Translations under genes and position numbers: made by a program
Origin: CAVZOY01 sp963777095
Lineage (GTDB): Bacteria > Actinomycetota > Actinomycetes > Mycobacteriales > Geodermatophilaceae
NCBI GenBank assembly: GCA_963777095.1
Contig: CAVZOY010000006.1
Span: 868,001-932,000, forward strand
DNA: 64,000 bases
Direction: 5' to 3'
The notes under the pieces: model-generated
What the model saw: the letters and a program-made list of their open reading frames with translations, nothing else
What the model was told of the DNA's origin: nothing
The model's database searches: none
In this document: positions 54,716 through 63,917 of the stretch, piece by piece
Layout: every line of letters starts with the position of its first letter
How positions within the stretch are numbered: position 1 is the stretch's first letter

Positions 54716-55870
54716 TCAGCCGGGCAGGCGCACCGGCATGATCAGGTACCGGTAGCTGCCCGGTCCGCCCGGCTGCGGGGCGGCGTCGTCCGCACCGGAC
54801 TCCTCGACGCCGGAGAGGACGGCCGGCTTCAGCGGGCTGGTGAAGTCCATCCGCGCCCGCTCCGTGTGCACGGCGGCCAGGCCGTCGAGCAGGAACGTCG
54901 GGTTGAACCCGATGGTCAGCGGCTCGCCGTCGAACTCGACGTCGCAGCGCTCCTCGGCCTGTCCCTCGTCGTCGGTGCCGCCGGCGCGCAGCGTCACCTG
55001 CCCCGGCGTGAACTCGCAGCGCAGCGGCGTCCCCCGCTCGGCGACCAGGGCCACGCGCTTGGCGGCGTCGGTGAACAGGCCGACCGGCAGCAGCGCGTGG
55101 GCGGCCGACTCCGACGGCATGATCGCGCGGTACTTGACGAACTCGGCGTCCAGCAGCCGGGTGGTGGTCTGCCGGTCCTTGCCGGAGAGGCCGAGGATGC
55201 CCTCGCCCGATCCGCCGGAGGACAGCGAGATCAGGATCTCCGGGCCGCTGGTGAGCGTCTTCGCCGCGTCGGCGAGCGTCCGCGCCGGCACGAGGACCGC
55301 CGCGGAGATGCCACCGGACTCGGGCCGCCAGCCGAACTCGCGCACCGCCAGGCGGTAGCGGTCCGTGGCGGCCAGCGTGATCCGGTCGTCCTCGATCTCC
55401 ACGCGGACGCCGGTCAGCATCGGCAGCGTGTCGTCGCGACCCGCGGCGACCGCCACCTGGGCGACGGCTTCGGCGAACACGTCGCTGTCGACCACGCCGG
55501 CCGAGGACGGCATCGACGGCAGCGCCGGGTAGTCCTCGACCGGCAGGGTCGGCAGGCTGAACCGGGCGTTGCCGCAGACCAGCGCCAGCCGCGGGCCCTC
55601 GGCGGTGATCTCCACCGGGTGCGGCGGCAGGGCACGGGTGATCTCGGCGAGCAGCCGGCCCGGCACCAGTGCGCGCCCGGTCTCGGTCGCGGTGACGTCG
55701 ACCTCCGCCCGCGCGGACACCTCGTAGTCGAAGCCCGACACCGAGAGCGTGCTGCTGTCGACCTCGAGCATGATGCCGGCCAGCACCGGCACCGACGGTC
55801 TCGGCGGCAGGCTGCGCGCGGTCCACGCGACGGCATCGGCGAGCACCTCGCGTGCCACCCGGAACTTCAT
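54716..55870 (-). CDS. dnaN: DNA polymerase III beta subunit (sliding clamp)
   Basis: 384 residues, ATG at 55870. Three-domain clamp: MKFRVAREVLADAVAWTARS, LEVDSSTLSVSGFDYEVSAR, LVCGNARFSLPTLPVEDYPA, RVEIEDDRITLAATDRYRLA, and the C-terminal SYRYLIMPVRLPG, the typical M-P-x-R-x motif of the client-binding pocket region. Frame intact. Separated from dnaA by the oriC region. Confidence 0.97.
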   Translation of the reverse strand: MKFRVAREVLADAVAWTARSLPPRPSVPVLAGIMLEVDSSTLSVSGFDYEVSARAEVDVTATETGRALVPGRLLAEITRALPPHPVEITAEGPRLALVCGNARFSLPTLPVEDYPALPSMPSSAGVVDSDVFAEAVAQVAVAAGRDDTLPMLTGVRVEIEDDRITLAATDRYRLAVREFGWRPESGGISAAVLVPARTLADAAKTLTSGPEILISLSSGGSGEGILGLSGKDRQTTTRLLDAEFVKYRAIMPSESAAHALLPVGLFTDAAKRVALVAERGTPLRCEFTPGQVTLRAGGTDDEGQAEERCDVEFDGEPLTIGFNPTFLLDGLAAVHTERARMDFTSPLKPAVLSGVEESGADDAAPQPGGPGSYRYLIMPVRLPG

Positions 55871-56649
55871 GACTCGATCCACCCCAGCTCGTCTCGACCG
55901 TGTGCGGTCCACATCGTGCCTGTAGCGGTGGGGCCGCGGGCAACCCCGGTCTCCCTTTCGGGTCCCTCGCGGCTGCTGCCGCCCCGTGTGCAACGCACCT
56001 TCCGGTGCGTTCTGCGGACCGGTGCGAGGAGCCCCGGAGGCCGCTCGGGCAGCTGATCCCCACCCAGACTGGGGTTCGAGAATTCTCCGAGATAACTCCC
56101 TCATCTTCGTCATCACCGGTGTGGAAGCTGGGGAACGAGGCCCTCTGCGCAGGTCAGCGGGCGAATGGGCCTGTTGGCCCGCTGTGGGGGGCGAGCGCTT
56201 TCCTGTTGTCGACACGTGGACATCTCGACGGCTGTGCACCGGGTCGTCGCGCCGTCCACTGTCGGTCCCCCGTCCACCCACGGTCGGTCCCCAGGTCCTG
56301 TGGGCGGCGACGGCGCACGACCGGTGCTTACGACCCCGTTCCGCAGGGTTCCGTCGCGTCCGTGCAGGTCAGACGGCAGATCACCGCTCGATCGATCACG
56401 GATCGTGAGCCCGGGGGGACGCCGCGTCGACGTCACGAGCCGTGACCTGGCGGGCACGCGTCCGTCCCCAGACTGTGCACATTCCTGGGGACAACTCCTC
56501 GACGAGTCGACCTCCAACGCGCTGGTGACCGTGCCGCCGCGCGGATCGGCCGAGGTCAGCGCGCTGTCGACAGGACTGCCCCCAGTTGTGGACGAATCGA
56601 CCGGCCGAACACGGAGAGTGTTCTCAGCGGCGGTGGGGAGACCACGAGG
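55871..56649. other. oriC: oriC region (dnaA-dnaN intergenic)
   Basis: This 779-bp gene-free stretch lies in the conserved actinobacterial origin position. Near matches to the DnaA box TTGTCCACA: TTGTCGACA 56206-56214, CGTGGACAT 56215-56223, TGGGGACAA 56486-56494, TGTGGACGA 56587-56595, plus CTGTCGACAG at 56564-56573. The segment 56075-56120 (AGAATTCTCCGAGATAACT and following) is the most AT-rich part and may be the unwinding element. The long readings in this gap are not genes. Confidence 0.85.
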
Positions 56650-58380
56650 TCACTGGCGGGCGCGGCTCTTGATGCGGGCGGTCAGCTCGGTCACCTGGGT
56701 GTAGGTGGCGCGGCGCTCGCTCATCAGGTTGGTGATCTTCTTGACCGCGTGCATGACCGTGGTGTGGTCCTTGCCGCCGAAGGACGCACCGATGCGCGGC
56801 AGCGACAGCTCGGTCAGCTCGCGGCAGAGGTACATCGCGATCTGGCGGGCGTTGACCAGCGTGCGGCTGCGGTTGGAGCCCTGCAGCTCCTCCATCGTCA
56901 CGGAGAAGTACTCGGCCGTCGCCGCCATGATGATCGCCGCGGTGATCTGCGGGCCCTGCTCGTCGCTGATCAGGTCCTTGAGCACGAGCTCGGCCAGCGG
57001 CAGGTCGACCTGCTGCTTGTTGAGGCTGGCGAAGGCGGTGACCCGGATCAGCGCGCCCTCGAGCTCGCGGATGTTGGTCTGCACCTTGCTGGCGATGAAC
57101 TCCAGCACCGCGTCGGGCACCTGCAGCCGCTCGCCCCACGCCTTCTTGCGCAGGATCGCGATGCGGGTCTCGAGGTCGGGCGCCTGGACGTCGGTGATCA
57201 GGCCCCACTCGAAGCGGGTCCGCAGCCGGTCCTCCAGCGTCGTCAGCTTCTTCGGTGCCCGGTCGGAGGTGATGACGATCTGCTTGCTGGCGTTGTGCAG
57301 CGTGTTGAACGTGTGGAAGAACTCCTCCTGCGTCCGCTCGGCGCGCTCCAGGAACTGGATGTCGTCGATCAGCAGGAAGTCGATGTCGCGGTAGCGCCGG
57401 CGGAAGTCCTCGGCCCGGCCGGAGTGCACCAGGTTGATGAACTCGTTGGTGAACTCCTCGGTGCTCACGTACCGGACGCGCACGTTGGGGAACATCCGCG
57501 CCGCGTAGTGGCCGATCGCGTGCAGCAGGTGGGTCTTGCCCAGCCCGGACTCCCCGTAGATGAACAGCGGGTTGTAGGCGCGGGCGGGCGCCTCGGCCAC
57601 GGCGACGGCCGCGGCGTGCGCGAACCGGTTGCTGTTGCCGATCACGAAGCTGTCGAAGACGTACTTGGGGTTCAGCCCCGGGTCCAGGCCGGCCGGGCGG
57701 CGCTCGGCGAAGCCGGTCGACTCGCGTGCCGGGCCCCGTCCTCCGCCGAACCGGTTCCCGCGGTCGCCGTCGGTGTTGTCGAAGGGGAGCACTGCCGCGA
57801 TCCCGGCGCCGGGACCGCTGTCGGCCGGCTCCTCGGGCCAGGGAGTGCTGCTCCAGTCCTCGGGCGCGCCCCGGTCGACCACCGGGCTCGCCGGCACGGC
57901 CCGCAGCGGCGGGATGTCGTCGCGCGGGGCGGGCGGCTCGTCGGCGGCGTCCCGGTCCCACGGTGCGGCGCCGGCGTCCGCGCGGACCCCGAAGGCGCTG
58001 CGGCCGTCGTCGGCCCGGTCGCGGATCTCCCGGTCCTCCTCCTCGGCGCGGCTGGTGTCGACCGCCGCCCACGGACGGCGCACCGGTTCGGAGTCCTCCG
58101 CGTCGCCCGCGGGGGACGCCGGGGCGTCCTCGACCTGCACGGCGACCCGGATGTCGCGGCCGAAGCGCTGCGACAGGGCCTCGGCGAGCACCCGGCGCAT
58201 CCGGGACTCGAGCACCGTCTGGGTGAACTCGTTCGGCGCCTCGAGCACCGCGGTGTCCTCGAACAGGCCCACCGGCCGCGTGAGGTTGAGCATGGCGTTC
58301 TGCTGCGGGGACAGGCTGGTGGCCAGCCGCTCCCGGATCTGGTCCCAGACCGTCGCCAGGTCCAGCGTGGCGTCCGCCAT
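56650..58380 (-). CDS. dnaA: Chromosomal replication initiator DnaA
   Basis: 576 residues, ATG at 58380 with GAGGAGGA upstream. Domain I (VWDQIRERLATSLSPQQNAM) precedes a long acidic/Pro linker (about 90-235). AAA+ domain: NPLFIYGESGLGKTHLLHAI (Walker A near residue 280), DFLLIDDIQFLERAERTQEE (Walker B), and the arginine-finger region. The C-terminal DNA-binding domain has SRTLVNARQIAMYLCRELTE and FGGKDHTTVMHAVKKI. Binds DnaA boxes in oriC and opens the origin. Frame intact. Confidence 0.98.
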   Translation of the reverse strand: MADATLDLATVWDQIRERLATSLSPQQNAMLNLTRPVGLFEDTAVLEAPNEFTQTVLESRMRRVLAEALSQRFGRDIRVAVQVEDAPASPAGDAEDSEPVRRPWAAVDTSRAEEEDREIRDRADDGRSAFGVRADAGAAPWDRDAADEPPAPRDDIPPLRAVPASPVVDRGAPEDWSSTPWPEEPADSGPGAGIAAVLPFDNTDGDRGNRFGGGRGPARESTGFAERRPAGLDPGLNPKYVFDSFVIGNSNRFAHAAAVAVAEAPARAYNPLFIYGESGLGKTHLLHAIGHYAARMFPNVRVRYVSTEEFTNEFINLVHSGRAEDFRRRYRDIDFLLIDDIQFLERAERTQEEFFHTFNTLHNASKQIVITSDRAPKKLTTLEDRLRTRFEWGLITDVQAPDLETRIAILRKKAWGERLQVPDAVLEFIASKVQTNIRELEGALIRVTAFASLNKQQVDLPLAELVLKDLISDEQGPQITAAIIMAATAEYFSVTMEELQGSNRSRTLVNARQIAMYLCRELTELSLPRIGASFGGKDHTTVMHAVKKITNLMSERRATYTQVTELTARIKSRARQ

Positions 58381-59138
58381 GCCGCGTCGTCCTCCTCTGC
58401 CTCGACCCCGGTCCGGACGGACCCGGCCGTCCGGTGCTGCCCCCGTCCCCGCCCGAACTGCTCGTCCGGGTGCCGGTGCCCTGTGGACCGGTGGGCGCAC
58501 ACGTCCACACGGCTGTCCACAGGGTGTGCACGGTCGGCGGCCGGACGGGCCACAGAGACGTCCGGTACAGCTCCGTGACCGGCGACGGTGCAGGTCAGGG
58601 GCGTGTTCCGGACGGACGGCGAGCGCGCGGCGGTCGTTCGACCGACGGGGTCGGCCCGCGCGCCGGAACCCTGATGTCCGACGCGGAGCGACGGCGACGC
58701 TAACAGCCCCGTCCACAGCCCGGCAATGACAGCGAGCCCCGCCCCGGCGCGTCGGACCGCCCTCGCGCGGGTCGTCCTCCGGCGCGCCTGCGTGCCTCCG
58801 GAGCGTCCCCTCCATGACCATGGGGGGTCGGCCTTCGTCCGTCGGTGCCCGACGGGCCATCCGGGGGCTGCTCCGCGACCGCTGTCCGAGGACGTCGCGG
58901 TACGCCGGGCCGTGGGCGTCGTCCCGGCCACCGGCAACCGCGCGACCTCGGCTATGCTGGGCGGGTCTGTGGACGGTCCCTGCCGGCCTCGGAGGGGACC
59001 GCGAGCCGGTCGTCCGGCCGAGCGGTGCGGTCGGTCCGCAGAGACCAGCTTCCGGGTCCGGAGTGCGGCACCGTCCGCACCGGCCCCTGCGGCCCGCCCA
59101 CCGGCGGGTGCGCACCGTCGTCGTAGTGGGAGTCCCTC
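58381..59138. promoter_or_regulatory. dnaA-rpmH divergent regulatory region
   Basis: 758 bp without a supported gene. DnaA-box-like sequences lie upstream of dnaA: TGTGGACCG 58482-58490, ACGTCCACA 58501-58509, CTGTCCACA 58513-58521, suggesting autoregulation. TATGCT at 58953-58958 is a fair -10 box for rpmH. The long G+C-rich reading 58726-59142 looks like chance. Confidence 0.6.
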
Positions 59139-59276
59139 GTGAGCAAGCGCACGTTCCAGCCGAACAACCGTCGTCGGTCCAAGACCCACGGCTTCCGGCT
59201 GCGGATGCGCACCCGTGCGGGCCGCGCGATCATCGCCGGCCGGCGTCGCAAGGGCCGCGAGAAGCTCTCCGCCTGA
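59139..59276 (+). CDS. rpmH: 50S ribosomal protein L34
   Basis: 45 residues from GTG 59139 with GGGAG upstream. Typical L34: SKRTFQPNNRRRSKTHGFRL, RMRTRAGRAIIAGRRRKGRE, ending KLSA. Very basic. First gene of the rpmH-rnpA-yidD-yidC-jag-rsmG operon. Confidence 0.98.
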   Translation: MSKRTFQPNNRRRSKTHGFRLRMRTRAGRAIIAGRRRKGREKLSA

Positions 59277-59277
59277 C

Positions 59278-59685
59278 GTGTTGCCCGCGCAGGCCCGCCT
59301 GCGCCGGCGCCCGGAGTTCACCGCGGTCGTCCGGTCAGGGCGGCGCGCCGGGCGCCCCACCATGGTGCTCCACTACCTCCCCGAACGCCCCGTCGACGCC
59401 GACGGGGTGCTGTCGTCCGGCGCTGCGCGTGAGCTTGCGACGGCGCGCCCGTCCTCCCCGCGTGTGGGCCTGGTCGTCGGCCGCGCGGTCGGCAACTCCG
59501 TGATCCGGCACCGCGTGAGCCGGCGGCTGCGCGCCGCCGCCGCGGAGGAGTTGCACCGCCTGCCGCCGACCGCCGATCTCGTCCTCCGCGCGCGGCCGGA
59601 GTCGGCCGCCGCCGACTACGCCGCGCTGCGCGCCGATCTCGCCACCGGCCTCGACCGGCTGCTCGGCGCGAGGGCCGCCCGGTGA
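59278..59685 (+). CDS. rnpA: Ribonuclease P protein component
   Basis: 135 residues. GTG at 59278, one base after the rpmH stop, gives MLPAQARLRRRPEFTAVVRS. The RNR-type basic signature is VGLVVGRAVGNSVIRHRVSR followed by RLRAAAAEEL. Between PTMVLHYLPERP and RVGLVV there is an extra stretch (DADGVLSSGAARELATARPS) longer than usual here; its DNA resembles the dispersed repeat. Processes tRNA 5' ends with the RNase P RNA. Confidence 0.93.
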   Translation: MLPAQARLRRRPEFTAVVRSGRRAGRPTMVLHYLPERPVDADGVLSSGAARELATARPSSPRVGLVVGRAVGNSVIRHRVSRRLRAAAAEELHRLPPTADLVLRARPESAAADYAALRADLATGLDRLLGARAAR

Positions 59686-60041
59686 CCGGCGCTCCGCGGC
59701 GACGTCCGGTCCGCAGGCTGCTGCTCGGTGTCATCGGCTTCTACTCGCGGGCGATCAGTCCGGCCCTGCCGGCCCGGTGCCGCTTCTATCCGACCTGCAG
59801 CGCCTACGCGGCCGAGGCGATCGCCCGACACGGCGCGGCCCGCGGCAGCTGGCTCGCCCTGCGCCGGCTGGCCAAGTGCGCGCCCTGGCACCCGGGCGGC
59901 GTCGACCTCGTGCCCCCGGCACGGCCGGGAACTCCCGCGCCGGACCGGGCGTCGAGCACGGCGACGGCCGATCCCCGACCGACTCTCACCGCCCCGCCGG
60001 CTCCCTGCCGGTCTTCCCAGCAGGAGGCTGGCGTTGCTTGA
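59682..60041 (+). CDS. yidD: Membrane protein insertion efficiency factor YidD
   Basis: 119 residues, GTG overlapping the rnpA stop. Conserved LLLGVIGFYSRAISPALPAR, CRFYPTCSAYAAEAIARHG and KCAPWHPGGVDLVP with the invariant cysteines. A Pro/Ser-rich C-terminal extension is added. Assists YidC-dependent membrane protein insertion. Confidence 0.95.
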   Translation: MTGAPRRRPVRRLLLGVIGFYSRAISPALPARCRFYPTCSAYAAEAIARHGAARGSWLALRRLAKCAPWHPGGVDLVPPARPGTPAPDRASSTATADPRPTLTAPPAPCRSSQQEAGVA

Positions 60042-61258
60042 CTGGCTGTACACCGCCATCGCATGGGTGATGAAGACCTGGCACACGGTCTTCTCCACCT
60101 TCCTCGACCCGGCCGCCGGTATCACCTGGGCGCTGTCGATCATGCTCCTGGTCGTCACCGTCCGCGTGATCCTCTTCCCGCTGTTCGTCAAGCAGATCAA
60201 GTCGCAGCGGGCCATGCAGGAGCTCCAGCCGGAGATCCAGAAGCTGCGCAAGCAGTACGGCACCGACCGGCAGGGCCTGTCGCAGGCGATGATGACCCTG
60301 CAGAAGGAACGCGGGGTCAACCCGCTGGCCGGCTGCCTGCCGCTGCTCCCGCAGATCCCGGTCTTCCTCGCCCTCTTCCACGTCCTGCGCCGGCTGGCGC
60401 CGGACAAGGAGGGCCTCTACAGCTGGAGCGACGAGCTCACCGACCAGGCGGCCCGCGCCGAGCTGTTCGGTGCGCCGATCTCCGCGTCGTTCAACATGAG
60501 CGGCGCCAAGGCCGCCGCCCTGCTCGAGTTCACGACGATGCAGAACATCCGCGTCGTCTGCTTCGTGCTGATCGTGATCATGTGCATCACGACGTTCGTC
60601 ACGCAGAAGCAGATCATGAAGCGGTCCGGCCCGGTCGAGGGCCAAGCCGCGATGATGCAGAAGTTCCTGCTCTACGTGATGCCGGCGTCCCTGTTCGTCT
60701 CGGGCTTCTTCTTCCCGATCGGCGTCCTGCTCTACTGGATGACGAACAACCTGTGGACCCTCGGCCAGCAGTTCTTCGTCCTGCGCAAGATGCCGCCGCC
60801 CGGATCCCCCGCCGCGCTGGCCAAGGCCGCTGCCGAGAAGCCGGCCATCGACCCCAAGACCCTCGCCCCCAAGCCGGGCCAGAAGCCGGTCCGCCCCAAG
60901 GCGGCCAAGCCCGCCACCCTCGCGCCCGAGAGCACCGTCTCGGCCGACGGCAGCGCGCTCGACGCTCCCGTCGACGGCGCGACGACCCCGCCGGCGGCGA
61001 CGCCGAACGGCACGCCGGCCACGAAGGCGGCCGTCGAAGAAACCGGCTGCGCCGAAGCCGCAGGGGACCGCGGATCAGAAGGCGGCCGCGAAGAAGCCGG
61101 CTGCGCCGAAGCCTCCCGCTGCGCAGCCGCCCGTCACCGGCGCGCCGGCGGACGGCGGCACGTCGCCGGGCACGCCGAACGGCACCGGACGCACCGGCCC
61201 GAAGCCCGGCGCGGGCGGCTCGACGGCCGCATCGCGCGCCAAGCGCAAGCGCCGCTGA
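60034..61258 (+). CDS. yidC: Membrane protein insertase YidC/Oxa1 (frameshifted near C-terminus)
   Basis: About 407 residues. TTG at 60034 with CAGGAGG upstream gives MLDWLYTAIAWVMKTWHTVF; overlaps the yidD stop. Core insertase: SIMLLVVTVRVILFPLFVKQ, KSQRAMQELQPEIQKLRKQY, NPLAGCLPLLPQIPVFLALF, VLLYWMTNNLWTLGQQFFVL. An extra T at about 61034 breaks the tail; removing it restores a Lys/Pro/Ala-rich C-terminus (KKPAAPKPQGTADQKAAAKK ... SRAKRKRR) ending at 61258. The basic tail is typical and binds ribosomes. Confidence 0.95.
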
Positions 61259-61343
61259 CCCCCGCTCCACCCCGCCGGTGCGAACCGGCCACCTACCTCC
61301 GGGCACGACCCGGCCGCCTGCACCGACCTGGGAGGAACACCCC

Positions 61344-62024
61344 GTGAGTGCTCCGCAGCACCCCGCCACCGACAGCATCGCGACCGCCGAGGCCACCTCG
61401 GACGACGTGCTGAGCCCCGTACCGGCCGCGGACACCGGCACCGACGACGCCGCAGACGTAGCGCTGCCCGACGCCGACCCGGTGAGCGACGACGCGCTCG
61501 TCGAGCCGGCCGGTGCGGAGGAGGCCCCCGTGACGCGTGGGTCGCGTGCGAAGCAGGCCGACGAGGGCCTGCTGGTGCGCGAGGGCGACGTCGCCGGCGA
61601 CTACCTCGAGCGGCTGCTGGACATCCTCGACGTGGACGGCGACATCGACCTCGACGTCGAGGGCGACCGCGCCTCGGTCGCCATCGTCGGCGGCAGGCTC
61701 GACAACCTGATCGGTCAGGACGGCGCCGTCCTCGAGGCGCTGCAGGAGCTCACCCGGCTGGCCGTCGCGCAGGCGACCGGCGTCCGCAGCCGGCTGATGC
61801 TCGACGTCGGCGAGTTCCGGGCCCGCCGTCGGGCCGACCTCACCGCGCTGGCCGGCACCGTGGCCCGCCGGGTCTCCGAGAGCCGCCAGCCCGAGCGCCT
61901 GGCGCCGATGAACCCGTTCGAGCGGAAGGTCGTCCACGACGTCATCGCCGCCGTCGACGGCGTGCGCAGCGAGAGCGAGGGCGAGGAGCCGCAGCGCCGG
62001 GTCGTGGTCCTGCCCGAGAAGTGA
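61344..62024 (+). CDS. jag: KH/R3H single-stranded nucleic acid-binding protein Jag
   Basis: 226 residues; GTG at 61344 with GGAGGA upstream. An acidic Ala/Asp-rich N-terminal 70 residues, then a KH domain (VAIVGGRLDNLIGQDGAVLE, LQELTRLAVAQATG) and R3H domain (ESRQPERLAPMNPFERKVVH, DVIAAVDGVRSESEGEEPQR). An RNA-binding protein linked to cell-wall and division control in Gram-positives. Follows yidC as in most bacteria. Confidence 0.95.
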   Translation: MSAPQHPATDSIATAEATSDDVLSPVPAADTGTDDAADVALPDADPVSDDALVEPAGAEEAPVTRGSRAKQADEGLLVREGDVAGDYLERLLDILDVDGDIDLDVEGDRASVAIVGGRLDNLIGQDGAVLEALQELTRLAVAQATGVRSRLMLDVGEFRARRRADLTALAGTVARRVSESRQPERLAPMNPFERKVVHDVIAAVDGVRSESEGEEPQRRVVVLPEK

Positions 62025-62716
62025 GCGACGGGGTACCGCCGGTTCCCGGCGACCCGACGGCTCACGGGGTCCCGCCCGCGCCCGGGGTCGCGGCCTCGGT
62101 CTTCGGCGACGCGCTGCCGGCCGCCGAGCGCTACGTCGCCCGGCTGGCCACCGACGGGGTGACCCGCGGCCTGATCGGTCCGCGCGAGGTCGGCCGGCTG
62201 TGGGAGCGGCACGTGCTCAACAGCGCGGCGGTCGCCGAGGCGGTGCCCGACGGTGCCCGGGTCGTCGACGTGGGCAGCGGCGCCGGCCTCCCGGGCATCC
62301 CGCTCGGCCTCGCCCGTCCCGACCTGTCGATCACCCTCGTCGAGCCGATGGCGCGGCGGGTGGAGTTCCTGACCGAGGTCGTGGCCGACCTCGAGGAGCT
62401 GCTGGGCGCCCGTCGCTGGACGGTCGTCCGCGGCCGCGCCGAGGAGCGCTCGGTCGTCGCTGCCGTCGGACAGGTCGACGTGGTCACCGCCCGGGCCGTG
62501 GCGCCGCTCCCCCGGCTCGCCGCCTGGTGCCGCGGCCTGCTGCGCCCGGGCGCCCGGCTGGTGGCGCTGGTGGGCGCGACCGCGGTCGCCGACCTGCCGT
62601 CCGTGCTCGGCGAACTCCGCGCGGCCGGCATGACGGACGTCGAACCACGGGCCGTCGGTGCCGGACTGGGAGACGCTGCCACTACCGTGGTGGTCATGAC
62701 GCGTGGACCGCGCTGA
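62021..62716 (+). CDS. rsmG: 16S rRNA (guanine-N7) methyltransferase RsmG
   Basis: 231 residues; GTG overlaps the jag stop. SAM-binding VVDVGSGAGLPGIPLGLARP and LVEPMARRVEFLTEVVADLE; RGRAEERSV and VVTARAVAPLPRLAAW are family motifs. Methylates G527 (E. coli numbering) of 16S rRNA. Last gene before the parS-parAB segment. Confidence 0.95.
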   Translation: MSDGVPPVPGDPTAHGVPPAPGVAASVFGDALPAAERYVARLATDGVTRGLIGPREVGRLWERHVLNSAAVAEAVPDGARVVDVGSGAGLPGIPLGLARPDLSITLVEPMARRVEFLTEVVADLEELLGARRWTVVRGRAEERSVVAAVGQVDVVTARAVAPLPRLAAWCRGLLRPGARLVALVGATAVADLPSVLGELRAAGMTDVEPRAVGAGLGDAATTVVVMTRGPR

Positions 62717-62737
62717 CCCGGGGAGACCGGAGCGCGC

Positions 62738-62785
62738 GTTCCACGTGGAACGAGGTACAGGCATCCGATCCGTTCCACGTGAAAC
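62738..62785. promoter_or_regulatory. parS: Two parS sites upstream of parA
   Basis: GTTCCACGTGGAAC at 62738-62751 and GTTCCACGTGAAAC at 62772-62785, both close to the consensus GTTTCACGTGAAAC, in the 90-bp gap between rsmG and parA. They would load ParB for chromosome segregation. Confidence 0.9.
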
Positions 62786-62806
62786 GGGTCGACAGGAAGG
62801 ACCGCG

Positions 62807-63862
62807 ATGACCGACCCGGGCGAGCGGCTGCGCAGCAGCCTCGCCGCCGACAGCGCGGTTTCCGGAGCGTCTCCCGCGGAGTTCGACAGCCCCATCGCCA
62901 TGGAGGCGCTGCGGGCGACCCGGGTGCTGCACGCCGCCGACCAGGAGCCGTTCCCGGCACCGGGGCGGATCCGCGTCATCACCGTGGCGAACCAGAAGGG
63001 CGGCGTCGGCAAGACGACGTCGACGGTGAACCTGGGCGTCGGGCTCGCGCTCTACGGACTGCGGACGCTGGTCATCGACCTCGATCCGCAGGGCAACGCG
63101 AGCACGGCGCTGGGCGTCGAGCACACCGTCGGGACGCCGTCGATCTACGACGCCCTGGTGGGCGAGAGCTCGCTGGCCGACGTCGTCCACCCGACGACCG
63201 CGAGCCCGCTGCTGACCTGCGTGCCCGCGACGATCGACCTGGCCGGCGCCGAGATCGAGCTCGTCTCGGTCGTCGCCCGCGAGCACCGGCTGCGCCGGGC
63301 CATCGAGAGCTACATCGCCGCCCTGCCGGCGGAGCGCCGTCCGCACTACGTGCTGATCGACTGCCCGCCGTCGCTCGGGCTGCTGACCCTCAACGCGCTG
63401 GTGGCGGGGGACGAGGTGCTCATCCCCATCCAGTGCGAGTACTACGCGCTGGAGGGCCTGGGACAGCTGCTCAACAACATCGACCTGGTTCGCCAGCACC
63501 TCAACCCGGGCATCGCCGTCCGGACGATCCTGCTGACCATGTACGACGGGCGGACCAAGCTCGCCGACCAGGTCGCCGAGGAGGTCCGCCGGCACTTCGG
63601 CGAGCTGGTGCTGCGCGCGGTCATCCCGCGCAACGTGCGGGTGTCCGAGGCTCCGGGCTACGGGCAGTCGGTGCTGACCTACGACCCGGGCTCGCGGGGG
63701 TCCACGAGCTACGTGGAGGCGGCTCGGGAGCTCGCCGAGCGCGGCGCGACCATGACCCCGCTGTCGGTCGACCGGCCGCCGGGCGTTCCGCCGGCTCCCC
63801 CGGTCGCCGCCATGACCTTCGGAGGCACCGCCTCCGTCGACCCGTCGCGGCGGTCGCAGTGA
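62807..63862 (+). CDS. parA: Chromosome partitioning ATPase ParA (Soj)
   Basis: 351 residues, ATG at 62807 with AGGAAGG upstream. Deviant Walker A VANQKGGVGKTTSTVNLGVG, VIDLDPQGNASTALGV, HYVLIDCPPSLGLLTLNALV, and PRNVRVSEAPGYGQSVLTYD. An N-terminal extension of about 55 residues and a Pro-rich C-terminus. Works with ParB-parS to segregate origins. Confidence 0.97.
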   Translation: MTDPGERLRSSLAADSAVSGASPAEFDSPIAMEALRATRVLHAADQEPFPAPGRIRVITVANQKGGVGKTTSTVNLGVGLALYGLRTLVIDLDPQGNASTALGVEHTVGTPSIYDALVGESSLADVVHPTTASPLLTCVPATIDLAGAEIELVSVVAREHRLRRAIESYIAALPAERRPHYVLIDCPPSLGLLTLNALVAGDEVLIPIQCEYYALEGLGQLLNNIDLVRQHLNPGIAVRTILLTMYDGRTKLADQVAEEVRRHFGELVLRAVIPRNVRVSEAPGYGQSVLTYDPGSRGSTSYVEAARELAERGATMTPLSVDRPPGVPPAPPVAAMTFGGTASVDPSRRSQ

Positions 63863-63917
63863 CCGGCCGCGCAGGCGCCCGGCGAACGCCCGGCACCCGC
63901 AGGCTCGAGGAGGCGCA

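Noticed and set aside
58726..59142. A possible 138-codon gene between dnaA and rpmH
   Set aside because: Composition is Arg/Pro/Ala-rich shadow coding typical of GC-rich non-coding DNA, with no ribosome binding site or recognisable domain, and it runs into rpmH.
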